Assembly: GCF_014138285.1 (NCBI RefSeq)
Contig: NZ_JACGXN010000003.1
Location: 456,110-520,109, forward strand
Direction: 5' to 3'
DNA: 64,000 nt
Source of the DNA: Phyllobacterium myrsinacearum
GTDB taxonomy: Bacteria > Pseudomonadota > Alphaproteobacteria > Rhizobiales > Rhizobiaceae
Positions within the stretch are counted from its first letter, which is position 1. Every line of letters begins with the position of its first letter. Of this stretch, positions 34,923-45,009 are shown piece after piece. The position numbers and the translations under genes were made by a program. Under the pieces are notes generated by a model. That model was not told the origin of the DNA, ran no database searches, and worked only from the letters and a program-made list of their open reading frames with translations.

Positions 34923-35010
34923 TTGCCGGGCTGTCTGGCGTGGTGAGGTAGGGGTGTTCTTCCTATTCAGCAATCGGCTTTTGTTGCCTGTAATTCCACT
35001 CGTACCAGAC

Positions 35011-35255
35011 ATCTTTGTTGATCGCGTGCGAAAAGAAGCTCGGTCTGACTGTGCCCGGTGATGTTTCACGGGTGGGATACAATGACATTCCAATTGTCAG
35101 CCATTTGCCTACACCGTTTACGACGCTGAGGATGCCATTCGATTAAATAGCGTCCGAAGCACTTGATCTGCTTTCGGGTGAACAGGATAGCGGTGACGAT
35201 CGCATCCGGGTTTCCGCCCCCACACTCAACCCACGCAAATCAACGGCCCCACTTG
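35011..35255 (+). pseudogene. LacI-family regulator, C-terminal fragment with in-frame stop
   Basis: The frame gives ACEKKLGLTVPGDVSRVGYN, DIPIVSHLPTPFTTLRMPFD, then TAA at 35144, and resumes in frame with IASEALDLLSGEQDSGDDRI and RVSAPTLNPRKSTAP. This is the end of the LacI ligand domain (LGLxVPxDVSVVGYND...PTLxPRxST). The N-terminal part including the HTH is absent. It marks the right border of the defence island. Confidence 0.75.
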
Positions 35256-35396
35256 ATAAGTATCGCCCCGGGCAGCAGCGCTCGATTGTGTGGTTGGGGA
35301 TTTCGGCCGGCACCCGGTTTGCACACGATGTTCGAGGCTCACGTCGAAGCTGGAATGAAAGCCACGCAACGGTACCTGTGCTGTATATTCAAATTT

Positions 35397-35494
35397 GGAA
35401 GTAACGAAAAAACGATCGATTGTACGTGCCGCGAACGGCTGCGCAAATCTTCTTTTGTAAATGCCGATAAGAGCCAGTTTTCGCGAAATCCGAT
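35397..35494. repeat. Dispersed repeat, copy 2 (partner 11038-11134)
   Basis: Same orientation as the first copy. Read on the minus strand it lies in an open frame (ENWLLSAFTKEDLRSRSRHV), whereas copy 1 is broken in the equivalent frame (GENRPLWAFSNEAF). It may be a decayed gene fragment rather than a true repeat. Confidence 0.5.
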
Positions 35495-35939
35495 TACGGA
35501 AAAAAATCGCCAAGTGCTCATCAGAGTTTTCGCAATCAGCGTCGTCACACTCCCCGTGCAAACGTCATCGCGCGCGTGCCATATCGGCAAGTCTGTGCGT
35601 TTACTGATCTGGGGAGTGTGAAAAAGCTCATGCCCGATCAGAAGGCATAAGGCGATCAGTGCACAGAATCGAATTATCCTGTGATCGCGTTGCGCACTCC
35701 GTAACAATGATCACTACCTTTTTGGATTCGATTGCATACCGGACGTTTGCGCAGTTCTGATGTTTAAACTTCGGGTTATATCGCGATAAGGCGGCGACTT
35801 CTTTCGCGACACGTGCACCACAACGAACTGCTTTGCCTTCATCCACAAGGCAGTCTCAACACAACCTCCACGCTATCTCAATTCAATATAGATATCGTCA
35901 GCCCAAAGGTATTCTTCCAAGAAAGAGAAGGAAACCCAA

Positions 35940-36272
35940 ATGTCTGTTCGTATGCTGTTCACATCGCTTGTTGCGTTGCCAATGATTGCAGCAGCCACTC
36001 AATCTTACGCTGGAGAATACGAATACTTCCAAGACAGTGATGGTAGTGTTTATGAGAGTTATAGCGATGATCGTGGTTCGCAGTTTGATACAGGCACAGC
36101 TGCCGCACTTGGGATTTTCGGCGGGATAGCTGCCGGTGCGATGATTGCAAATGCCGGGTCGTCACGCCACTTGACCGTTCGTGAGGAGCCAAACTGCTAC
36201 ACGACTTGGCGCAGAGTGTGGAGCGATTATTATAGCGAATATCATCGCCAGCGGCTTCGCGTTTGTGAATAA
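35940..36272 (+). CDS. Small exported protein with glycine-rich segment
   Basis: 110 residues. A Sec signal peptide (MSVRMLFTSLVALPMIAAAT, cleavage near QSYA/G) precedes an acidic stretch YEYFQDSDGSVYESYSDDRG and a hydrophobic Gly/Ala segment ALGIFGGIAAGAMIANAG resembling a glycine zipper. Two Cys stand near the end. AGAGAAGG before ATG 35940 supports the start. Envelope role; family unknown. Confidence 0.7.
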   Translation: MSVRMLFTSLVALPMIAAATQSYAGEYEYFQDSDGSVYESYSDDRGSQFDTGTAAALGIFGGIAAGAMIANAGSSRHLTVREEPNCYTTWRRVWSDYYSEYHRQRLRVCE

Positions 36273-36543
36273 GACAGCGCTCGCATAACTGGATATCTAA
36301 AATCCAGAATAGCTGTAAGCAGCCCATCCATCATGTTCCCGCAATGCGCATCAAATAATGTCCGTAGAGTTGGATGTGAGAAGCAATGCCCGCAAATAAA
36401 GTAACTAGCGCGATTGGGAAAAGTGAATGTTCCCGCGGCTTCCACGACCATGGATGTGCCTCAATTATCGGGTGCGGGGTCCAAGGTCGAATGCGTGAGA
36501 TTTGACATTGCCCCTTGCCTCATTGCTCCTTCGCCGTGTGCGC

Positions 36544-37950
36544 ATGAAGACCATCTGCGCCCTCGCCGGTGCGGCAACGCTTGCCGCGTGCCAGAATGAC
36601 GTGGCGGGCCTGGCGCTTTCCGCGCCCAGCCTGCCGGCGAGCTACTCGTCTGCCGCAAGGATGCCTGCAGCCGGGCAGCGAGATATGCGCGATTGGTGGC
36701 AGGTCTTCGGCGATCCCGTCCTGAGCGGCCTCATCGTGCGTTCGCTTGGACAGAACCTTACCATTCTTCAGGCAAAACAGCAGCTTATCGCGGCACGCAT
36801 GATGGCACGGACATCAAGAACGCTTTTCATGCCCACGGCCGACATCTCAGGCGCCGCCAACGCCGGAACAGATTCCGTCAAATCGCAGGAGTTGCTGCGC
36901 CGTCCGATACAGCTCAACCTTGAAGTGGGCTGGGAAATGGGCATGTTCGGATTGACCGAGAATACGCAGCGGGCAGCCAAGGCGTCAGCCGATATGGCCG
37001 CTGAAGATGTCGAAGCAGCGCGCATTGCTGTAACCGCAGAGATTGCAAGTGCTTACATGCATCTGCGTTCGCTGCAGGAACGTGAGGCCATCGCGCGCTC
37101 CTCACTCACACTGATTCAGCGTGATGGACAGCTTGCCGCGGTCAAATTTCGTTCTGGCCTCGCCACCACGTCGCAAATAGAAGAGTCCCGGATGAACCTC
37201 GGCGAGGCAAAGACAGAGCAAGCCAGATTTCAGACCCAGATCGACATTACACTGCAGCAGATCGCCACTCTTTTAGGGACAACCCAGATCGATGTCTCGC
37301 TGCGGCACGCAAAACCCCAACCCGCCGCCAGGCTAAGTCATATCACAGGCCGTCCGGCAGACCTTTTGCGCGCGCGGCCGGATGTCCGGCGGGCAGAACT
37401 TGCAACCGTGAGCGCGGCCGCCGATATCGGAATTGCTCAGGCTGACCTTTACCCAAAACTGCGGTTGAGCGGCATTGTCGGCGTTGGTGGTCCGTCCAAT
37501 GGCTCGCTCTTCGGAATTATGGGCGGCCCCTCGATTCAAATTCCGGTTTTTGATCAGGGACGGCGACGCGCCGTTGTTGCAGCACGGCAGGCTCTGTTCG
37601 ATGAAGCCGTCGCGGCTTACCGTCAGAGCGTCATAGTTGCCTACGAAGAAGCATCGTCTGCGCTGCGGGCGTGGTCGTCGGTTCATGCCACTGTGAAGCA
37701 GTTGAATGTGGCTTTGGCGTCCGTACAAAAAATACGCTTGGAAACCACGGTTCTCGAACGGGAGGGTCTGAACGATCGATCCAAGTCGATTGGCTCAGAG
37801 CTGCGGGTCTTGGCGCTGCGCAAGCAACTGGCCGACGCACGGGAGGCCGAAGCCCTCGCTCTGATCATATTCTATAAGGCCATTGGTGGAGCTTCGCCGC
37901 TGACCACCAGCACACCTGACGGCGGCGCCGCTCCTCAACAGAAGGGGTAG
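36544..37950 (+). CDS. Outer-membrane efflux lipoprotein (NodT/OprM-type OMF)
   Basis: 468 residues. The lipobox TLAAC places an acylated Cys near residue 16. Two OEP repeats follow, with WWQVFGDPVLSGLIVRSLGQ near 50-70, the long coiled-coil helices, and RPADLLRARPDVRRAELATV with IAQADLYPKLRLSGIVGVGG in the second half, all hallmarks of TolC/NodT proteins. ATG 36544 (MKTICAL) gives the lipoprotein signal; the frame opens earlier at 36502. First gene of a four-gene exporter operon. Confidence 0.88.
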   Translation: MKTICALAGAATLAACQNDVAGLALSAPSLPASYSSAARMPAAGQRDMRDWWQVFGDPVLSGLIVRSLGQNLTILQAKQQLIAARMMARTSRTLFMPTADISGAANAGTDSVKSQELLRRPIQLNLEVGWEMGMFGLTENTQRAAKASADMAAEDVEAARIAVTAEIASAYMHLRSLQEREAIARSSLTLIQRDGQLAAVKFRSGLATTSQIEESRMNLGEAKTEQARFQTQIDITLQQIATLLGTTQIDVSLRHAKPQPAARLSHITGRPADLLRARPDVRRAELATVSAAADIGIAQADLYPKLRLSGIVGVGGPSNGSLFGIMGGPSIQIPVFDQGRRRAVVAARQALFDEAVAAYRQSVIVAYEEASSALRAWSSVHATVKQLNVALASVQKIRLETTVLEREGLNDRSKSIGSELRVLALRKQLADAREAEALALIIFYKAIGGASPLTTSTPDGGAAPQQKG

Positions 37951-37954
37951 CTGG

Positions 37955-39088
37955 GTGTCAGTTTCGATAGCACGCAAAACGCTCATCCATGAATGGCGCC
38001 GGTTTCTTCCCGCGATTGTTGCCGTGGGATTTTCCGGTGTTCTCATGATCGTTCAGGGCGCTTTGCTTCTCGGCATCATCGGCTCCAATGCGCTTTACGT
38101 TACCCAGTCCAGTGCACAATACTGGGTGGGTTTTCCTGGTACGCAAAGTGTGGACCTCGGGCGGCCAATCAGCGCCGGCATCGCAACCAGTCTCTACATG
38201 GAATCAAATATTTCCCATGTCGAACGCTTCTTGCTGGGCTCCGGCGACTGGCGCGGCGCCCGCAGAGGCGGCACAAGCATCAATATTGTTGGCATCGACG
38301 CCCGCCCCCGCAGCGTCGGTCTCTCCTTGGTCGTTCCCGCATCAATGCGGGATCTGCTCCAGCAATCTGGAACAGCCCTGATGGATGCGACCGACAGGCA
38401 CAAGCTAGCTGTCGATGTCGGTGATACGGCTGAGATCAACGGACGCCGCATTCGTATTGTTGGCATGATTGAAGGGTTGAGGGGTCTTGGCGGTGTGAAC
38501 ATTATTACATCTATCGACACTGCCCGATCCTTGGACAACGCTCTTGGGGCAACGGATAATGTGACCTATTACCTTTATACCGTGACAAAATTCGGACCAG
38601 AAGATGCCATTCGCGAGCGTTTGAACAACCCGGGCGGAATCCCGCGCTTTCACGTCTGGTCCGCTCCGGAACTCGCTGGAATGTCGATAAAGTATTGGCT
38701 ACTGGAATCCGGCGCGGGTATCGCCTTTATCTTTGCGACGATCATCGCCATGCTCGTCGGCGCGCTTGTCACCAGCCAGACACTGATGGCCGCCGTGGCC
38801 GGATCCATCCCGCAGTATGCAACGTTGCGCGCACTTGGCGTATCGTTCAAGGGACTGCGCGCTATTGTGATCGAACAGGCTGCCTGGGTCGGGGTTCTCG
38901 GCCTGCTTGTGGGTGCCGTTTTCAGCACGGCCGCCGCGCTAATAGCCCGCATCTACAGCGTACCCTTTGAATTGCGGACAAGCATAATCCTGGCAGCATC
39001 CACAGTCGTGCTTGCCGTGGCGTTTGCTGCCGGCCTCTTCGCCTTGCGGCGTCTTCAGCACGCTGATCCTGCAACTTTACTCCGGTGA
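37955..39088 (+). CDS. FtsX/DevC-type ABC permease
   Basis: 377 residues. One N-terminal membrane segment (FLPAIVAVGFSGVLMIVQGA) is followed by a large periplasmic domain and three C-terminal segments containing an FtsX motif (GSIPQYATLRALGVSFKGLR). The start is GTG 37955 with GAAGGGG upstream, 4 nt after the OMF stop. Such permeases work with a MacB-like ATPase as mechanotransmission pumps rather than classical importers. Confidence 0.85.
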   Translation: MSVSIARKTLIHEWRRFLPAIVAVGFSGVLMIVQGALLLGIIGSNALYVTQSSAQYWVGFPGTQSVDLGRPISAGIATSLYMESNISHVERFLLGSGDWRGARRGGTSINIVGIDARPRSVGLSLVVPASMRDLLQQSGTALMDATDRHKLAVDVGDTAEINGRRIRIVGMIEGLRGLGGVNIITSIDTARSLDNALGATDNVTYYLYTVTKFGPEDAIRERLNNPGGIPRFHVWSAPELAGMSIKYWLLESGAGIAFIFATIIAMLVGALVTSQTLMAAVAGSIPQYATLRALGVSFKGLRAIVIEQAAWVGVLGLLVGAVFSTAAALIARIYSVPFELRTSIILAASTVVLAVAFAAGLFALRRLQHADPATLLR

Positions 39089-39825
39089 TCGACATGCAGC
39101 CAACAATTTCCGCAAGCGGTATCAGTAAGGCATTTGTTATCAAGCAAATTCGCACGATTGCCCTGCATAATGTGTCCATCGATATTTTTCCCGGTGAACT
39201 GACGCTGATTATAGGGCCTTCCGGATGCGGTAAGAGCACACTACTTGCTACCTTAAGTGGCCTGACGATTCCGGACGCAGGCACGATCAGAACCCTTGAA
39301 ACCGATTTGGTCGCCGCGAGCGATGCCGAACGGGACTCGTTTCGTCTGCATCACTGCGGGTTCGTCTTCCAAGGCTTCAATCTGTTTCCTGCATTATCCG
39401 CCGTGGAGCAGGTCGCTGTACCATTGGATTATCTCGGGGTTGCCGCTGATGAGACCGCTGAGAGGGTAGAACGGGCGCTGGATCAGGTTGGGCTCAGTAC
39501 CCGGCGTCACCTGCACCCCGCCGAACTGTCCGGTGGCGAAAAGCAGCGCGTTGCCATTGCCCGTGCCATTGTCAAAAACCCCGCCATACTTTTTGCCGAC
39601 GAGCCGACGAGCGCGCTCGACAGTGTGAACGGTCAAATCGTCATTGAGATACTGCATGCGATCGCGAGACGCACGCGGGCAACGGTTCTTTGCGTCTCGC
39701 ACGACCCTCGCCTTATTGCTCACGCGGATCGCGTCCTGCAGATGGAAGATGGCCGCATTCTTCGTGACTGGCGTCCCAACGCCGGTACAAACGCCACAGG
39801 AAATACAAACCATGACTATGTTTAG
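39085..39825 (+). CDS. ABC transporter ATPase, LolD/DevA type
   Basis: 246 residues with Walker A GPSGCGKST, signature LSGGEKQRVAIARAIVKNP, Walker B ILFADEPTSALD and an H-loop SHDPR. The GTG 39085 overlaps the permease stop (GTGA); ATG 39094 is an alternative. It partners the 37955 permease. Confidence 0.9.
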   Translation: MIDMQPTISASGISKAFVIKQIRTIALHNVSIDIFPGELTLIIGPSGCGKSTLLATLSGLTIPDAGTIRTLETDLVAASDAERDSFRLHHCGFVFQGFNLFPALSAVEQVAVPLDYLGVAADETAERVERALDQVGLSTRRHLHPAELSGGEKQRVAIARAIVKNPAILFADEPTSALDSVNGQIVIEILHAIARRTRATVLCVSHDPRLIAHADRVLQMEDGRILRDWRPNAGTNATGNTNHDYV

Positions 39826-40738
39826 CCGATCTACCGTGCAGTATACCGTCGTTCTGACAGCCCTCGCCGGTGCCGGTCTGCTGCTTTGGAGCACGTCAAA
39901 CGCGACGGAGACCCATCAGGCGGAAATCACGTCAGCCAAGCCCAATATTATTGCCGCCGCGCGCGGCATTGTGGATGTGGAAGGTGGCTTGCTGCGGTTG
40001 TCAACACCGCGTGACGGGATGATTGAGCAGGTGCGGGTGAAGGAAGGACAGCGGATTGAACGCGGCGATATTCTTGCAACTCTAGACAATCGCCGCGAGC
40101 TCATCGCCGTCCGTACCTCCGAAGCAGAACTGCGCCAGACCAAAGGGCAGCTCGATGCATTGCAAGCAAAGCTGAACGCGCAGACACGGCAGGTAGCAAG
40201 ATTTCGCCGGGCAGCGGCAGGAAATGCTATTTCCGCCCAGGCCCTGGACGAAGCCGAAGCCCAGTTGGCTGGTCTGAAATCCGAAGTGGTAATTGCCGAA
40301 GCCATATTGGCGGCAGCAGAAAGCCGTGTGGACAACAGCCGGCTCGAAGTTGAAATGCGGCTTGTACGTGCACCCGTTGCGGCGCGTATCATCCGCCTGT
40401 CCGCGTGGATTGGTGAGGTTGTGTCCACCCAAGGTGCCAGCGAGCTTTTCACACTTTTGCCCGAGGCTCCGATTATCGTTCGTGCCGAGATTCAGGAGCA
40501 ATTTGTCAAATTGGTCGAACCCGACATGTATGTCGACATTATTTCAGAAAATGATGACATCATTTCAGTTCCGGGCCGGGTCAAAAGTATCCAACAGGTT
40601 CTTGAACAACCCAAATCCCGTGACACGCCTGGTGATCGTGTCGATATCCGTACAGCCGAGTGCATTATCAATATCCAGTCCAAGTCACCCTTCCTCATTG
40701 GACAGCGCGTAGTAATTCGCTTCAAGCCCAGACCGTAA
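39812..40738 (+). CDS. HlyD/DevB-type membrane fusion protein
   Basis: 308 residues with an N-terminal anchor (TVVLTALAGAGLLLWST), then a biotinyl-lipoyl half domain (GMIEQVRVKEGQRIERGDIL), a coiled coil rich in Ala/Gln/Glu (about residues 100-190), and a beta-barrel part with VRAPVAARIIRLSAWIGEVV. AGGAAA before ATG 39812 selects this start; it overlaps the ATPase by 14 bp. It links the inner-membrane pump to the 36544 outer-membrane channel. Confidence 0.86.
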   Translation: MTMFSRSTVQYTVVLTALAGAGLLLWSTSNATETHQAEITSAKPNIIAAARGIVDVEGGLLRLSTPRDGMIEQVRVKEGQRIERGDILATLDNRRELIAVRTSEAELRQTKGQLDALQAKLNAQTRQVARFRRAAAGNAISAQALDEAEAQLAGLKSEVVIAEAILAAAESRVDNSRLEVEMRLVRAPVAARIIRLSAWIGEVVSTQGASELFTLLPEAPIIVRAEIQEQFVKLVEPDMYVDIISENDDIISVPGRVKSIQQVLEQPKSRDTPGDRVDIRTAECIINIQSKSPFLIGQRVVIRFKPRP

Positions 40739-41019
40739 GATTATACAGCTCGCCATTGGTCGATTTGTCGGCAAGTAGGACAACCTGCTTTAACGATTGG
40801 CTTGATCCTACGAGCTCAACTGAAAAGAACAATCGCAACTGGCTTCAAATAAACTGGACAGCTCGCGTTGAGGCACAGAAGACCTCACAAGAAAGCGAAC
40901 GGAACGTACAAGCGATCTATGCGGCAGGCTTGGACTTGCAATCCCGAGCAGCATCCGCAACGGGCAGGCTCCTGCCGGTGCTGATGCGAGTACGAAATTG
41001 CCCACGCACGCGCATCTCT

Positions 41020-42966
41020 CTACTCACGTGTAAGTGCATCCACAGGTGTTAGTTGTGCAGCACTGCGAGCGGGCAGATAGCCAAACACCAACCCAACGGC
41101 GATAGCTGAGGCAGTGGCGACGATTATCGAAGCGCTTGTGAAGATCATTGGGTAGTCTCCTTCCGCAGAGCCCATCGCGGCGCCTATTGCCAGCGCGAGA
41201 CATAAGCCAAAAACTGCACCCACAATACAGATCACAACCGCCTCAAGCTGAAACTGCAACATTATATCCATACGCCGTGCGCCAACAGCCATACGCAAGC
41301 CGATTTCCTTTATGCGTTCTGTGACTGTTACGAGCATTATATTCATTACTCCAATACCACCTACGACAAGAGCGATTGCAGCTACTGACGTGATAAGCAT
41401 CGACATAGACCGAGAAGTATTTTCGAATGTCTTGCGAAGCTGATCGCTGTTGAAAATGAAAAAATCTTTCAGACCGTGGCGGCGCGTCAATAAGTTGACA
41501 ATGGCCCCTTCCGCAAAACGTGTATCGATGCGATCTGATACCCGAATTGTGAGGCCAGTGAGACTGGACGCTTGACCACTTAACCGGCTCAGCATAGCGG
41601 TGTAGGGAATATAAATCTGTAAACTACGACTACCGTCACTACTCCGGCGCGGTGCGAGAACACCTGTTATCACTAGGGGAAGTTTTTGCACCATGATGAC
41701 TTTCCCGATTGGATCCACACCTTCACGGAAAAGACGGCGTTTGGTGTTGTCATCGATGAGTGCAACTTGCAATCTGCTCTCAATATCGCGATTGTCAAAG
41801 AACCGCCCGCGGCCCAGCTTCAGATTGTTGACCTGGAAATAGCTTTCCCCAACACCATTGACCTCTGTGTTTAGCAAGACGTTATCCATGCGCACTGTGG
41901 TAGACGTTGAAATCACAGGGGATACACTATCCACATAAGGTTGGGCACTCAGAGCATCGGCATCTTCCGGTAAAAGTGTACGAATACGACTTGCGCGCTC
42001 ATCACCCCAGTCACTGCCAGGATAGACACCGATTGTGCTCGCTCCAAGATCATTGACCTGATTTAGAACTTTTTGCTTGGACCCTTCCCCCAATCCAACG
42101 ACTACGACGACAGCGGCAACCCCGATAATTATACCCAGCATTGTGAGCAGAGTTCGGATAGGATGTGCCGTGAGTGCACGGTACGCCATGGCTACGGCTT
42201 CCTTAACTCTGTACCAAAGGCTAGGGGCCGCATTTGTGCTGGCGCCCGATTTTTTAATGTCTGTTGTGGAAGTGTCCGCTCCTGCGTTGCGTTTATCGGC
42301 GATAATACGCCCATCAAATATCTCTATTATTCGGTCCGCATGTTCCGCAATCTTTGCATCATGAGTGACAATAATCACGGTATGCCCATCGCGATGAAGC
42401 TCCCGCAGGATCCGCAAAACCGTTTCGCCGCTCTTGCTGTCGAGTGCTCCGGTCGGCTCATCGGCGAGGATGACGTGCCCTCCGTTCATGAGCGCGCGGG
42501 CGATTGACACGCGTTGCTGTTGCCCGCCGGAAAGTTGGCTGGGACGATTCTGAATGCGATCGCCGAGCCCAAGTTTGCCCAGAAGCGCGTGGGATCGTTC
42601 ACGGCGAACAGCCGGATCGATCCCGGCATAGATTGCCGGTATCTCGACGTTTCCTGCCGCGCTCAGATCTGCCATAAGATGATAGCGTTGAAAGATAAAA
42701 CCAAAATGCTCGCGTCGGAGACTTGCCAGCTTATCAAGAGAGAGTTTTGCCGTCTCCTGTCCGTCTACACGGTAGCTTCCTGAATTCGGTTGATCGAGAC
42801 AGCCAAGAATATTCATGAGCGTTGATTTGCCAGAGCCGCTCGCACCAATGATGGCCACCATCTCACCGGAGTTGATCGTCAAATCAACCGAGTTCAGGGC
42901 TACGATGGTTTCATCACCCAATCGGTGAAAACGAGTAACGTTCTTCAGTTCAATAAGTGCAGTCAT
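41020..42966 (-). CDS. macB: MacB-type ABC transporter (ATPase-permease fusion)
   Basis: 648 residues. Residues 1-230 form the ATPase (Walker [10 protein letters not shown], signature [15 protein letters not shown], Walker [17 protein letters not shown]). Then come membrane helix 1 ([20 protein letters not shown]), a periplasmic MacB_PCD domain, and three C-terminal helices ([40 protein letters not shown]). It exports macrolides, peptides or siderophores with MacA and a TolC-type channel. It shares ATGA with macA. Confidence 0.92.
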   Translation of the reverse strand: MTALIELKNVTRFHRLGDETIVALNSVDLTINSGEMVAIIGASGSGKSTLMNILGCLDQPNSGSYRVDGQETAKLSLDKLASLRREHFGFIFQRYHLMADLSAAGNVEIPAIYAGIDPAVRRERSHALLGKLGLGDRIQNRPSQLSGGQQQRVSIARALMNGGHVILADEPTGALDSKSGETVLRILRELHRDGHTVIIVTHDAKIAEHADRIIEIFDGRIIADKRNAGADTSTTDIKKSGASTNAAPSLWYRVKEAVAMAYRALTAHPIRTLLTMLGIIIGVAAVVVVVGLGEGSKQKVLNQVNDLGASTIGVYPGSDWGDERASRIRTLLPEDADALSAQPYVDSVSPVISTSTTVRMDNVLLNTEVNGVGESYFQVNNLKLGRGRFFDNRDIESRLQVALIDDNTKRRLFREGVDPIGKVIMVQKLPLVITGVLAPRRSSDGSRSLQIYIPYTAMLSRLSGQASSLTGLTIRVSDRIDTRFAEGAIVNLLTRRHGLKDFFIFNSDQLRKTFENTSRSMSMLITSVAAIALVVGGIGVMNIMLVTVTERIKEIGLRMAVGARRMDIMLQFQLEAVVICIVGAVFGLCLALAIGAAMGSAEGDYPMIFTSASIIVATASAIAVGLVFGYLPARSAAQLTPVDALTRE

Positions 42967-44150
42967 ATGGATGCTCCCGCCATCGGGTCCGACAACGGGC
43001 CATCGGCCCGTATAACCACCTCGTCACCCGCCGAGAGTCCACTTACCAGCTGAACTTGCACCTTGTTGGATATCCCAACAGTTACAATGCGCCATAATAA
43101 TTTTCCGTCGGCGGTCTTAACGCGTACACGATAACGACCGTCAACCTCCTGCTCCGATAGTGCTGACCAAGGGATCAAGGGAACATCGACTTTCTCCCCA
43201 AGCACGATATCGACTTGAGCCGTCATGAGAGGACGCAGACGGCCTGCAGGATTCGGCACATCAAACAGACCATTATAATAGATCGCAGTATTTGCCTGGG
43301 CATTCGCCGAAGCCTGCAGACCAGCTTCGGTCGACATCGACACGGGCGCTGGTTCAATCTGCCCTAGCACTGCCTCTAATCGGGTTTGCTGATCTCCCAA
43401 TATCTTGAACCATGCCCTTTGGCCGGTTTTAACCCTTCCGATATCCGCTTCCGATATCTGAACCTTCAACCGCATAACATCAAGTTGAGCCAAGACAACA
43501 ATGGTTGGTACGCTCTGAGTGGAATTAAGTGTCTGTCCCTGCTTCGTCACCACGGCAATAACCACACCGTCGATTGGAGCTGCAATACGCGTATAGCCAA
43601 GATTGACTTGCGCGTTCTCCACCTCGATGCCAGCCTGGTCGATCTGTGCCGCGAGCGCTGCAACGTCAGCTTCCAAGGCTTTATATTCCGATTCAGCAGC
43701 CTCCGACTTCAACTCGGCAACAGCATTTTGCCTTACGAGCTTAACTTGCCGGAGATAGACTGCTTCGGCCTGTCGCAATTGAATAGTGCGCGCCTTATGC
43801 TGCGCGGTAACTTTCGCGAACGTCGCTTCTGCGATACGAAGCGCATTCTTTTGTGGCAATGGATCGATCTCGGCAATCAGATCCCCGTTCTTAACCTTCT
43901 GCCCAAGTTCAACATGCAACGCGTTGATTTTACCACTGACCTGCGCACCAACATTCACCATACGGGCGGGTTCGAGAACGCCATTGGCAAGAACTGTTTC
44001 CTCGATCGAACCCACTGTGATCGGCGCCGTTAAAACAGAAATTTGTGGTTTCCCGCCAAGCATTCCCGTCATCGCGGCAATGACATAGGCAGCTCCCGCG
44101 ATGAGAACAATACCAACAGCTCTCCGCCAAAATAGTTTTGGTAATTTCAT
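42963..44150 (-). CDS. macA: MacA-type membrane fusion protein
   Basis: 395 residues. A membrane anchor (AVGIVLIAGAAYVIAAMTGM) precedes the lipoyl domain VNVGAQVSGKINALHVELGQ, a long alpha-hairpin (about 105-200) and IAAPIDGVVIAVVTKQGQTL. ATG 44150 (MKLPKLFWRR) is preferred over the frame's start at 44336, which would run into the regulator's leader. The ribosome site is weak. It is divergent from the two-component genes at 44314, which probably control it. Confidence 0.9.
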   Translation of the reverse strand: MKLPKLFWRRAVGIVLIAGAAYVIAAMTGMLGGKPQISVLTAPITVGSIEETVLANGVLEPARMVNVGAQVSGKINALHVELGQKVKNGDLIAEIDPLPQKNALRIAEATFAKVTAQHKARTIQLRQAEAVYLRQVKLVRQNAVAELKSEAAESEYKALEADVAALAAQIDQAGIEVENAQVNLGYTRIAAPIDGVVIAVVTKQGQTLNSTQSVPTIVVLAQLDVMRLKVQISEADIGRVKTGQRAWFKILGDQQTRLEAVLGQIEPAPVSMSTEAGLQASANAQANTAIYYNGLFDVPNPAGRLRPLMTAQVDIVLGEKVDVPLIPWSALSEQEVDGRYRVRVKTADGKLLWRIVTVGISNKVQVQLVSGLSAGDEVVIRADGPLSDPMAGASI

Positions 44151-44313
44151 GATACGCAGCCAACTTTGAACCTGATTATTTGTAACCAGACTCACGTTTG
44201 GTATTTCAGGCACTGCGCAGGTTGTGTGGAGCTTATGTGGAGCGCCTCTTTCATCCTTGACGTTTCCCCCTGTGGGACTTTCTATACCGCCTAGCCCATT
44301 CAGGAGAAAAATA

Positions 44314-45009
44314 ATGGAGAACGCACTGGTCCTCATAATTGAGGATGAACCAGAAATTGCAGAGATTCTTGAGGTCTACTTCGACCGGGAAGGGTTCAGG
44401 ACGATCTCGGCCAGCGACGGAACGATTGGCCTGACCCATCACCAGCGTCTAAAGCCCGATCTGATTGTTCTCGACGTTAAACTTCCCGGTCAGGACGGGT
44501 ACGAAATCTTAGCTGCCATACGCCGGCGCGGGGACACACCGGTGATTATGGCTACCGCTTTGGCTGAAGACCTCGATAAACTTCAGGCGCTTCGGATGGG
44601 TGCAGATGATTATGTTGTAAAACCGTATAATCCTATGGAAGTGGTTGCGCGAGCCAAGGCGGTACTGCGCAGAACGAGTGGTCGAAACGCTCAACAACCA
44701 ATGCGTATAGGTGTTTTGACCGTAGATCCAACTGCATATCTGGCCTCGATCGATCAACCGGGCGGCCAGGTCGTCCTGGATCTGACGCGAACCGAATTCA
44801 GGCTGCTCAGTTACATGGCCCGGTCGCCCAATCGCGTCTTCGAACGTTCCGAGCTTGTGGATGCTTGCCTGCCGGAAGGCGAGGCACTGGAGCGAACCGT
44901 CGACAGCCATATAAGCAATCTGCGTCGCAAACTTGCCCTCGCCGGAGCTGACCAGTTGTTATCGGGCGTTCGAGGCGTGGGCTACAAACTGGCTGACCAC
45001 CATGGCTAA
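44314..45009 (+). CDS. OmpR-family response regulator (BaeR/AdeR-like)
   Basis: 231 residues. The receiver has an acidic pocket IIEDEPE (residues 8-14), phospho-acceptor Asp 54 (IVLDVKLPG) and Lys 103 (VVKPYNP). The C-terminal winged HTH covers 140-228 with LTRTEFRLLSYMARSPNRVF and VDSHISNLRRKL. AGGAGA before ATG 44314 decides the start over 44224. It overlaps the kinase gene by 8 bp and is divergent from macAB, the classical arrangement for efflux control. Confidence 0.92.
   Translation: MENALVLIIEDEPEIAEILEVYFDREGFRTISASDGTIGLTHHQRLKPDLIVLDVKLPGQDGYEILAAIRRRGDTPVIMATALAEDLDKLQALRMGADDYVVKPYNPMEVVARAKAVLRRTSGRNAQQPMRIGVLTVDPTAYLASIDQPGGQVVLDLTRTEFRLLSYMARSPNRVFERSELVDACLPEGEALERTVDSHISNLRRKLALAGADQLLSGVRGVGYKLADHHG

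Larger units (their letters stand above)
34923..35939. other. Gene-free spacer with a LacI relic and a dispersed repeat
   Basis: About 1 kb without an intact gene. It holds the LacI fragment at 35011-35255 and the copy at 35397-35494 of a repeat also found at 11038-11134. Other frames on both strands are short and have no recognisable domain. Confidence 0.5.

Noticed and set aside
40739..41019. Possible gene between the two exporter operons
   Set aside because: Only the tail of a shadow frame; the region is the convergent junction of two operons and I see no hairpin good enough to call.
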